The notes beneath the pieces are model-generated. The model did not search any database and was not told the origin of the DNA. It saw nothing but the letters and a program-made list of their open reading frames with translations. Shown here one piece after another: positions 43,804 to 55,800 of a stretch of 56,178 bases of DNA (the first letter of the stretch is position 1; each line of letters starts with the position of its first letter). This stretch comes from a virus: positions 1-56,178 of IMG/VR virus record IMGVR_UViG_3300031757_000001; one strand, written 5' to 3'. The position numbers were made by a program, and so were the translations under genes.

Positions 43804-46800
43804 ATGTCAACAGAAAACGTACAGGTTAGAGTAGGCGCTACTGGACTTGCTGAGAGCATCAGGAGGGAGGCTAATCGCGCCCAGGCGCAATTAGCAAGCA
43901 AGCCAATTAGGCTGAATTTGGACACCAAGGGCTTTAGGCAGCCATTGGGCAGGATAACTCACGATGTAAGTGAGTTCAATAAATCCATGGACGCTTCGGT
44001 TGCTCGCGTTTTGGCATTCGGGGCAGCGATGGGGGTTATAAATGCCATCACTAATTCATTAAAGGCTATGGTTAACGGCACCGTTAAGGTCGAAAAGGCC
44101 CTCAAGGATGTTAATGTCATTTTGAATTTGAACAACAATGCTCTCGCTAAATTCGGAGACCAGTTGTTTGACGTCGCGAGAAAGACTTCTCAGTCATTTG
44201 ATACTGTGTCTGAGGCTGCGGTAGAATTTGCAAGGCAAGGCCTTGGGGCTGCGGAAACCCTTAAGAGAATTAACGACGCAATGATTCTCTCTAGGCTTTC
44301 TGGGTTAAAGGCCGCGGAGTCTGTGTCGTCCCTAACTGCCGCAGTAAACAGTTATGCGAAGGCAGGAATTTCTACAACGCAGGTAATTAATCGCATGGCG
44401 AATGTCGACGCTGCATTTGCCGTTTCGTCTGCAGATCTGGCCAATGCTATACAGAGGGCGGGGGCTTCAGCTCAGGGAGCTAAAGTTGAATTCAATGAGC
44501 TTCTAGCCGCAGTGACTTCCGTACAACAACAAACAGCAAGAGGTGGAGCGGTTATAGGTAATGCGTTCAAAAGTATATTTACAAGAATGCAAAGATCTGG
44601 AGTAAGGGAAACTCTGGAAAACTTAGGGGTTGCAACAGAAAATACAAATGGGAGTCTTAGGTCAGGTATCACGGTACTAAGGGATTATGCAAAAATATAC
44701 AAAAATTTAACTGACCAACAAAAAGCCTATACCGATCAACAAATCGCTGGACTGTTCCAGATAAACAATTTAAAGGCTTTGCTCTCTGACCTTACCTCTG
44801 AGTATTCGGTTTACGATAAAGCCTTAAGGACTGCTGACTCGAGCACAAATCAAGCCATACAAAGAAATGAAGAGCTCAATAAAACCCTCAGCTCTCTTCT
44901 ATTGAGGACTGGGGCAAGTATAGACGAACTTGCAGCGAAGCTTGGTGAGCTTGGCGCAACGGAAGGTATTTCTAAATTAGTGAATATGGTAAAGGGCGTG
45001 GCGGACTTTCTCAATGACATACTGGGTACTGGAGAGGGAGAGGGTAATACTTTTGCTAAAAATTTAGTTAAGGGAATTGGGGGTTTCCTTACGGGCCCTG
45101 GGCTTGTTATTATTGGCGCGGCGCTAGCGAAGATATTTGGCCAAGTCGCGAAATTTGGGACTAGCGCATTTAAGGAAATTTTAGGCTTAAATGTCGAAGC
45201 AAAAAGACAGGAGTCCTTACAGAAAGCCATAGGGGCCACGCTTTCACAGAATGAAAAACTATACGCACAAATAATGGGACTAGCTGGGAACACCGCGCAA
45301 CAAGAGCAGGTCTTACTAAATTATATAAGACAAGAAACAAAGGAGCGCCTAGCTCAAGAGGCGATCATGAAGAGAATCGCTTCAAGTAGTGCGTTCATTG
45401 GTGTGGGCGCTGGGGAGGCGGGGTTTGTCCCCGCGGGAAAAGGGAGGGCAAGGAAAGTAGGCAAAAAGACATTAGGAATGGCCTCTGGCTTTGTTCCAAA
45501 TTTTAGAAGAAATCCCGCTCAATCTGCAGAGTATATGGGCATGGTCTCTGGCGGCTATTCTAAAAAAGCTTTAAGAAATCCCAAAATAAAGAAAACTAAA
45601 ATTCATGATGGCAAAGGGCAGTCTTTTTGGGCGCAAACAAATGGCGCAGAAAACATTAAGACCTTTTCCAATTTATCAGGAAAGAAGGCGACCATGGTGG
45701 TTCCCGAGAAACAAAGCGATGCGTACAAGGCATTTTCAAAGAAATTAAAGAAGAAAATGGCGGCAAGTGGTTTTGTTCCTAATTTTGCAAAGATGCCTAG
45801 GAACTTCCTGGGAACAAAAGCTAGCGATATCAGGAAAGACGGGGCGAACAGGATTTCAACAAAAGAGTTTGACGCAACGAACCTTGTTTCCATGCTTGTT
45901 CCCGACAAGGGGGGCTCGCATATGGTGAAAGGCGGTGTGACTATGCCAGAGGGGCATATACAAAGGGTGAGGTTTATGAAGGTTGGTCCAAATAAAGACC
46001 CAAAGGGAAGGATTAAAAGAGGGCTAGATAAAATCACTCGAATGCAATTAAACCAAGGCTCGAAGATTTTTGCAAATCTTCTGGACAGGAATATACCAAA
46101 GGGCCCAATGACTCGATTCGGTGCCTCAGAGGTGGGAACGACTGCTGGAAGGATATTTGAAAAGGCTGCAGGATCTGTTATGAAATCTCCGTCGTTCGGC
46201 CTTGATACCGCAACGTTTGATTTCATTGGTGGAGACAGGGGCAAGGGTGGAATTTTTGATTGGAAAACCCAGCTTGCAGACGCAAAAAGTTCGAACACTC
46301 CCAGTAATCGAACCTCAATGGCAAAGAAAACAATTGAGTTTGTAATGAAGGGGGCAAAGGGGTGGAGGCAGCAATACAAAGGAGATAAAGACCAGGCGGC
46401 TGTTGAAAAAATTAAAAGAGATGTCGAGAAAGAAGTGGCCAAGACGCGGGTCGGCGGGGAGGGAGCAAAAGGAAGGAAGGTAGGGGCAATCGGCGCAAGG
46501 AGGTTTGGTTGGCGTGCGTCAGGAGGTTACGTCCCTAGCTTCTTTGATATTTTCGGCGGAACATCCAATATGGGGGTGGATCATCTTGGCCCAGCTCATG
46601 GGGTGCAAAAATTTCAGGCGCCGCCATCCCGAATGGCGGCTTCAACGGGAAATAAAATGGGTAAAAATTTCTGGATGGCCATGGATGCTCTTGGGGTTAC
46701 CAACGTATCAAGAAGCTTTAATCTCACGTCTCATAGTCGGGCCGATCTAGACACTTTTAAAAACAAAACGCTTCCAAAAAATCTTCGTAGTGGTAATATA

Positions 46801-49800
46801 GGGGATATATTTGAAGCAAAGACTGCTTACGAAAGATACGGAGATAGGGATGAAAGGGGAAAGCTAAAGTCGTTAAAATTAGAAACCTTAAAAGCTCACC
46901 TCTCTCAGGCCAGTCTGCCATTTGACTCAAGAGGTCCAGGTGGGGTTGGAGAGGCAAAGGCGTTAGATATAATGAAGGGCAAGTCTGCTGCGGGAACACA
47001 GGCTGATGTCATAACTAAAAGTTTATTCTCTGACTCTGACCGAGGCTTATTTAAGGGCATTTCTGAAAAATTAACGGTTGGGAATGGAAAGTTTGGAAAG
47101 GACTGGGCAGTCGGTGCGGATGGGGCGAAAATAAATATCCCTGGCAAGCTGGCAACAGAAATGAAGGCGGCTGGATATCACGTCTCGGGCGATCAGGCAA
47201 GCAAGGCGGAGGTAAAAAGATTTGCAAAAGCCTCTTTGTTGGGGTATAGAAAAGCTTACAACCAAAGAAAGGTTCAAAATGCAGTTCAGAAGAACTCTCC
47301 AATGTTCCAGGATAAATTAAAGCTTCCTTCGGCCGTCCCTTTCCCTGCAGGAGGAAGGAGTAGCGGAAGGTTCCAGCTCGCCGCCAGAAGAGGATTAAGG
47401 GGAATGGGAGCAAGCGGCGGTTACGTTCCTAATTTTGCATTAAGGACGTCCCCCATGAAGCCTCCTTCGTATCTCGTAAAAATGGCGGAAAAAATTCACG
47501 CCGCTGGAGGGAAGGCTCAGATTATAGGAGGTGCGCCCAGGGACCACTTGCTAGGCATGGGCAAAGGGAAGCCGAAGGATTGGGATGTAGAGGTATTTGG
47601 GTTACAGGAAAAAGCCCTTCGCTCCATGTTGGGAAAAAACGTTAGCGAAGTTGGAAAAGACTTTGGGGTATTTAAAGTAAATAATAGAGGAGCCGATTAC
47701 GACTTCTCCATGCCTCGCGCCGAAACCAGCACGGGAAGGGGCCATAGGGATTTTAAAGTCAAAAAGGATCCGTTCATGTCGGAACTAGAAGCTGCCAAGC
47801 GAAGAGACCTTACTGTAAACGCTATAAGCTATAACCCTCTAACGAAGAAATTTAGCGACGCTGGTTTAGGCGGGATGAAGGACCTTGAGGCGAAGGTAAT
47901 GAGGCCGACATCCGCAAAGTTCATGGAAGATCCCTTGAGGGTGATGAGGGCCATGCAATTTGCTGGGCGTTTCGGGTTTTCGGCAGATGCAAAGCTTATA
48001 GAATACTCAAAGGCAATATCTGGTAAATTTAACGCCCTGCCCAAGGAGAGGGTACGGGACGAATGGTATAAGTGGGCCACTAAATCCAAGGATCCGTCAA
48101 AGGGGCTGGATTTCTTGGAGAAGTCTGGCTGGATGAAGCACTTCCCTGAATTGGGTAGGCTATCTGGCATTAAGCAATCCCCAAAATGGCATCCAGAGGG
48201 GAATGTTTTTGAGCATACAAAAATGGTTGTCGACCAAATGACAAAAAGGAAAGTCTGGAAAGGTTGGTCTCCCGACGAAAGGTGGAAGGCCATGCAAACC
48301 GCATTAACTCATGATTTTGGAAAATTTGGTACCACCATTAGAACCCCGAAGGGGCTGACCTCCGCTGGCCACGCCGAAAAATCAGTAGGGGACGCAGAGG
48401 CATTTTTCCAAAGAATAATGTCCAAGGGAGAAGCCAAAAGCTTAATAAAGGAAATCGGCCCTGATATTGGGGGTCATATGTACCATACAAATTTGCCCGT
48501 AGGGAATAAGGCCATTGGGAGAATGAAGCGAAAAGGCATGAATCTAGAGAGGTCCATCGCAATGGCAAAATCGGATGTCCTTGGGCGAGGGCCACAACCT
48601 AAGGGTGCTAGAGGAATCAAAGAGGTAAGACAATTTGAAGGCCAAGTCAATAAGATGGGAGTAACAAAGGCGGCAGTAAAGCGTTTGGTTACGGGAAATG
48701 ATTTAAAAAAGGCAGGGTTAATGGAGCAGGGCCCAGGGATGAAGCCAGTACTCAACGCGCTAGAAGACGCTCAGTTAAGCGGGCAATTCTCAACCACTGC
48801 AGGAGGATTAAAATACGCAAAGAGGCATCTCGGTTTGTCTGGCGGATACGTTCCAAATTTCGGATATATGGGCAAGGGCATAAGACAAGCGATCAATAGA
48901 GAGCAATCTATGTCTGGGCAAAAAGCCGTAGTCGAAAGATCCAGGTTCCTTGATGGAGGAGTGGGGGTATACAATAAAGCTCAACAAAGAAAATATGGCA
49001 GTCTTGACAGGACGATACAAAGAGATCACCTTGGCCAAGGCCAGAGAAGGTCCACCTTAGGCGAGACTGGCTCTGGAAAAGAAAGGTATGCCGCTGGAGG
49101 TTTTGTTCCTAATTTTAGGCTGAGAAATATTTTTTCAAGAAATGACCCAGCTTTTCAAAAAAGTAGAGCCACATGGAACGAAAAAACAGACTCTTATTTA
49201 GAATACATTAATCCAAGAAAGACTCAAAAGTGGGGCACTGGACCAGTAGATAAGAAAACCAGGGAAATTGCAATGGCTGTCTCTCGTCAAAAGGGAGATA
49301 TGTTTGAAATATTCAAGTCCGCAAAAAACTCCAAGTTCATGAAAGAAGGCGGGAGGTATACGACGCAACAGCTTGGCCAGCAAATGGGGAGAAAAATAAA
49401 CCCTAAATCAACTAATTTTGAAAATTTGGTAAGCAGTTTTCCTCAATTGAAATATAGGATGCAGCGTGGACTTCATACCTCTGGTACATATAGGAACGAG
49501 TCGACGGGAGGCCTTGGCCGTAGATTTAGTGGTTTAAGTGATCTACGGTCCTACGTTAACTCCTTAAGCAAGAAAGACTTTCAGGGCTCGCTTGGCAAGG
49601 GGGCGCAAATTCGAATAAATGATTTAGAGACAAAACTAATTAAGTCTACGGCTGATGGTGGAGTTTATAGTCAAATTGGGAAGAAGTCTGGCGGGTACAT
49701 TCCAAATTTTGCGGGAGCTCGGGGAGGTTCGATGCCAAGGTCCTTTGGGTTGCAGTCGGGCAAAGCGGATCGTGGGCTCGCGGCTGATGCCCATAATGCG

Positions 49801-52800
49801 GAAGTATTTAAAGCGCTAAGGAGGCGGGGTCGCGGCACAGGGATGGGAAAGCAGGAAATTGCGGAGCAGGCGGTTGGGGCATACTTAAAAGGCGGCGTTC
49901 CCGCAAGGGTGGCGGCCGATGCCGCGACGTCCCTGATTTCGGGCCAAGCCGCTGGACTTCCCATGCCAGCGTTCCTGTTGGATATGGCCTTTATGCACAC
50001 AAAGGGCCTTGCGATGATGGGCAAGAATATTTTGACGGGGAAAAAGCTAACTACGGGGCTGGCTGCACATTATGAGCGTCAATTGACCGCCAGGAGCCCG
50101 CTTGTTGGCGGAGCCTCCACCTTCGCAGGGGGGTATGTTCCTAATTTCGCCCGCGCAGACAGGTGGACTAGCAGCTGGACAAAGTCAAGGAAATCCGCCA
50201 AGAAAAAGCGCTATGGCAGTGGTTCGGCTAAACAAAACAGACAAACTGAAGCCAATGCGTTTGTGGGTCTGGGGGACAAGGTGCAAAAATTGCAAAAAAT
50301 AGGCCAGAATCTTCATTTAGACAAAATAGACGATATATTTCAAGGGTTTTTTGCTGGAGGATATGTTCCTAATTTTGCAGGCAAGTCCGTGGGTCAGCAA
50401 ATTAAGGACGCAAGAAAAGCGTTAAAAAATTTACACCCGAACGATGTGGCAGGAAGGGAGAACCTTAACGCGAAAATTCAAGAGCTTGAAGGACGAAAGA
50501 GAGGTCATAGCAATAGAAATAAGGGGACGAAGGGGAATCCGACAGGCGCTGGAAGCGGCGATAGAAACAAAGCGCCGACGGCTAGTGCTGTAGACAAACA
50601 GTCCGTCGATCCAGACGTCAAGGCAGACAGGAAAGGCAACAGGGAGATAAAAAGAAAAAGAAGGACAGCAAGAAAAAGAAAAATAAAGATGCTGAGAATG
50701 TGGCGTGGAGCCACTAAAACCGCAGGGGGAGCGCTTGAATGGGTAAAGGGGCTGGGCCCTTTCGGAACAAAGAAGGCTACAGACTTCATTGGGGATACTC
50801 GTAAGGACAGGGGAGCCTTAAGCGGGAAGTGGCTACAGAAAGGGAAGGATTTTATTGGAAGAATTAATGCGGCGTCTGCTGGAGGCAAGGAGGGGCTGCA
50901 GAAGCATGACGATCAGCGAGGGGAAGAAAGGCGCGCCAAGAAAGCAGCTCGAGAGGCAAAACGGGCGGCGGATAGAATTGAAAAAGCTGCCGCAAAGACG
51001 GCCAGAGTGCAGGCGGCGCGAGAGCTAAAACACCAGAAAAAGCTGGATAAGGGAACCAAGTCGGAAGAAAGGAAAAAAAGAAAGGGGAGGGTATCGAGGG
51101 TGCGCTCGTACAAGCGGAAGAAATTTGTAGAAAGAATGACCAAGCCGTACAAGGATTGGAAGAGAGAAAGTGCCGAAAACAAGAAAACTAAGGCAGATAG
51201 AAACGCCGCAAGAAAGGCGCAAATTGTAGAGCAAAAGAATCGGGATTTAGAGCAAAAGAGAGCGGATGACCGTGCCAGGTTAGACAAGAAGGAGAGGAAT
51301 AAAGCGGAAAGAGCTGCTGGAAAAACAAGGAGAAAACAAAGGAAAGAAAGAGTATCGAGGGTGCGCTCGTACAAGCGGAAGAAATTTATGAAAGCCTCCC
51401 TCCGTACGGGGCTTGGAGCAGGCGGAAGGATCCTCGCGGGGGCGGCCGCGGGGCTCGCGCTACCATTAGTGGGCGGGGTTGGGGTTGGCGAAAGGGCAGT
51501 GGGTGGCGCCGCGAAGGCCGTAGGCGGACTCTCGGGTGGAATAGGGAAGGCGGCAGGGAAGGCGTACGGATGGAGCGTTCAGAAGGCCAAGAAAATAGCC
51601 TATGAGGCTAAAATTGCAAAAATCGAGAAAGACATTTTAAAGGCGAAGAAAAAAGAGTTGAAGGCCGCTGCAAAAACAGTCGTGGTTACGGATCAGAAAG
51701 TTAAAACTGTAGTCCAGCAAAATAAGGCTGCGGATAAAGTTACTAAGGCTACGGTTAAAAAAGCAGCAAGGAAAACTCCTAGCGCAGAGAAGAAAGCTTT
51801 GAATAGGGAAAACATTACCGCTAAGGCGATAAATGAAGCCAATGCGAAAGCAAAGGGTTCAAAGGGCGGTCCCCCCAAGGGCCCAAAGGGGCCATCCACC
51901 CCCACGACACCTGGAATAGATCCCGAGAAGAAGATTCGTGGAGGAATGGATAAAATGGGATCGCTCTTCATGGTTCAGATGGCTGCATCTATGGCCCTTC
52001 CTTACGCGGAGCAATGGAACGAAAAGAAAAGAGATGGGTCTGAGGGGTTTGGCAAATCTACATCTCAAGCTTCAGTCAATGCCCTGGCGACCGCGCAATA
52101 CGCGATGTTTTTAGCGTTCATACCTGGAATTGGAATTGCCGCCGCAACCGCGGCGGTTGGCATAGCTGCTCTCGTGGGCTGGATAGACGGCTTGACCGAA
52201 AGTTCCGAAGAGGCTGGCAAGAGACTGCAAGAGGAAAATGCGGAAAAGGCCAAGCGGGCAGGTCGACAGTCTGAGGCAAGAACTGGATTAATGTCGGGAA
52301 TTTCCGAACTAAGAAATAGAGAGCGCGGGGGGAACGCTGAAAAAATAAGGACCGCAAGGGATAATGTATTAAGTAGGCTCGGAGGGATTGAGGATAACAA
52401 GGAGAGGCAAAAGCTTCAGAGCATGATAAATAGCGGCGCAAGCACTTCGGATATCGCAACGGAGCTCGAGAGGAGAGAAAATATTGCAAATAGAGAAGCG
52501 CAAAAGAGAAATGCATATACCCACATAGGGGAGTCCGCCTTTGCGGATAAGGATTTTGGAACGAAGATGGGCGATGGAGATAAAATTTGGATAGACAGCG
52601 CAGGCTCTTTCTCTAGCGCAATATCAAACTTAAACAAGGATGAGCTTAAGAAGTTTAGAGATGGACTAAAAGAAACTACGGGGAAAAATGCGCTGCTAAG
52701 TGATGCTTTTGAGCAAATGCGGGCTGACCAATTGGGGAACGCATCCAGCGATCAGAGGAATCTGTCGGAAAAGAATTACAAGAACCTGTCCTTGACCTCG

Positions 52801-55800
52801 GCAGATATTGATCGCACGGAGAAAGACTTAAGTAATTTAAATATGCTCACTCCTGCGGCGCAAAATGCAATAAAGGCGGCGCGGGAAGAGCGAAACGATG
52901 CCGCGCTAAAGGCCATAATGGTCTCGATGGAGCAAGGAAACGAAAGATCTCTGGACTTTAAAGCGGGGGGAGATGCGGCCACTGCGCAAGTTGGGGTCAA
53001 CAGGGCTTTCGAGGAATTTACTAACGAGCTTAAATTTAGCGAACAAATGTTTAAACAATATAACTCTATATTGAATAAACGGGCTAAACATGAGGTGGAA
53101 ATGATGAATTTAGTTGGTAACGCAGCGATAATGTTGAGTTCTAATTTTGCCAAATCGTCAATAGATATAGCCAGGAATGCTCAGGAGTTTAATATTGACT
53201 TCGATCAAAGGATGGGCTCCTTGGGGGCATTTGAGGCGAACTCCAAAAAGTTCGAAGCAAAACGCCAGGCAATGAATGCTAATTTTGCGGTAGACCAAGC
53301 TGCTGTTTCTGCGAATAGGGGGCTATCCATAGAGTCCCTGAAACAGGGGACAAATAATCAATTAAAAAGCATGGCTAGAGAATACAATCAAGGGTCGAGG
53401 AGGACTGTGTTTGATGCCATAAGCCGAGACCCAAAGAATCTCACTAAGGCAGATAAGAAAATTCAAGACGAATTTAAGCGCCAGGTACAGAGCGGAGATG
53501 TAAATATCGATAATATTCATAAAACCGTGGGTCGAGCGGTCTCTTCCGCCAAGGTAAGAGAGGTTGAAAAGGCGGTGCAGCCCAAGGATAGCCTGTCGCT
53601 CAAGGATGCGGAAGCCAGAGTGGAGAGGGCGGAATTCGAATTGAAGAAGGCGGGCAGGGGCGAAGCGATCAAGAGACTTCAGCAGTCCATCTTCAACCAG
53701 ACAGACGAGGGGATGGGCCTGATGGGCGGTGATCCGTTTTGGATGGTGCAGGATCCAGGCTTAGGGCGTCCAGAAAGGTACTTTAGCAGCTTCCAGGGAG
53801 AGAGAGGGCAACTACCATTATCAGACCAAGAGGCCCAGGCTCGTCTCGACGAGGAGCCAAGCGCCCAGGGGGCAATCGCGGAGAAAACTAGGAAGATCGT
53901 TGATGATCGAATAGCGGCGACCAAACGCGCAGAAGAGAAATATTTTCAGGACTATGGGGAACGCGTAGACCTCATGGGGCTTGATCCGACAGCGGCATAT
54001 AAAGGACCTGACATGGGCTGGAATACTTCTGATATTAAGTGGAAGAAGCGTTCGCCGTACACCGATGATTGGGTAGATCAGGCGGCAAGGGATGGTGGTA
54101 GACCCGAGCAAGTCATATTTGATCCCGTCAGTTGGCAATCTAGTATTGAGGTGCAGCGTAATACCGCGCGTGACCTTGCGAAGACTAAGTATGAGGAGCT
54201 TGAAGCAGCCAAAAAGAACCTCAAGGATCGGAAGCGAGAGAAAAAAGCCGAAGAAGCCAGAGGCCGCAAAGATGGCGTGGAGAATTTAGGCAAATATAAA
54301 GATGACTTGGCGGGTCGGAGAGAAGTTCTTGATACGGACAAAACTGGACTAGCTCCCCGCATGGCGACCCAACTAGAAAGAGGGCAGACATCTACCGCCG
54401 CAGCAATGAAGGAAGTCGGGGAAGATTTTGCGCGAGAACAGCAGAAGATAAACGTAAACGCCGCGAAACAATCCCTACAGCTGGAGCTGCAGAGAAGGAT
54501 AATGGAGCAGCAGCTTAGGCTTGAAGAGGAACAGGCGCAAAAGAACGAGGCATTTAATAGGCTCCAGTCAAGAACCTCTGGGGGAGTAACAAAGACCACC
54601 GTACTTAATAATATTGTTGCGGATGCAAATATAGCTTCCGTCTCCGATCAGGTGGAGTTGGGTGGCGGCGCGAGCCTCGGAAATCGGGCGATTGGAGCGG
54701 AAGCGAGGCAAAGCATTGCCGCCGTAACTGGGGTGTCGGAAATTTTCACGCCAGCGGATAAGCTTGCGTTATTTGATTTTAATACCAAAGCCATGGTTGA
54801 CGCCTTGAAGGCGGGAGGAGATACCAAGTCGGCGAAGTTGGTAGAGGAAGATGCAAAAAAAGTAAGAGAGCGGATCAAGGCGGGCGAGGCCAGTCCATAC
54901 GATTCGGATGCTGAAAAATTAAATTCAGTAATAAGAGAATTAAAGGCTGTAATAGAAGGAAAATTGATCGCAGCCCTGGAAAAACCCATGGAGCCGATGT
55001 TGTTCGAGTTTCCTGCCGAGATGGATGCTGCAATGAATAGGGTTTCGGAAGAGCTGAATAAGCTTAGTTCCGAGGGATTTAAATGGTACGAAAATCTTTA
55101 CAATATTGCAACTATATTAGACCAAATAGAAAAAAACTTGAGAGAGAAGGAGGCAATAGACGCTTTCAACGAGGGGAGTGATTTAACTGGATATAACACA
55201 ACTACCGATAGGCATGGCCGAAAGCGCACTAGCGCAAGAGTAGATGGAGGGGAAATCATTTGGGGAGAAAAGGGTGAAAAAGTTGCCACGACCAAGAACG
55301 ATGACTGGCTGAATACTGTCGAGGTCACAAGGGAGGCGGATGGAGGGGTTTACTATAAGAAGCGTACAGGAAGTCACAACGCTGCCACGAATCATACCAC
55401 TTGGGAGGAGGGAGAGGAAAAGTTTATCGCTAACCCAAATAAAAAGGATCTATCTCTTCCGTCCAGAGCGGATTTAACTACCGCCGAGGGTCCGAAGTGG
55501 GACTTTTGGAGAGATAGGGTTGGGGCCTTTGAGGACAGGCGGCAGGGTATTGCGGGGAGTAGAAAACCTGCACAAGCCCCGCCCGATATAGACGCCGCCA
55601 GGAAAGCCGCTCAGGCTCGCATTGATCAATTAGACGCCATAAGTGATCAAGGCAGAGGGAGTAGCCTGTTTGATATCGTGCCGCCTAAGGACTCCAGCGA
55701 GTATAAAGACCTGAAAGGCGGCGGTAATCTTTTAAACCCGATGAGGGCTGTGGGCGATCCCTATAATGGCGGGAGGGCAATGCCTGGGCTTCGTGCCTTT

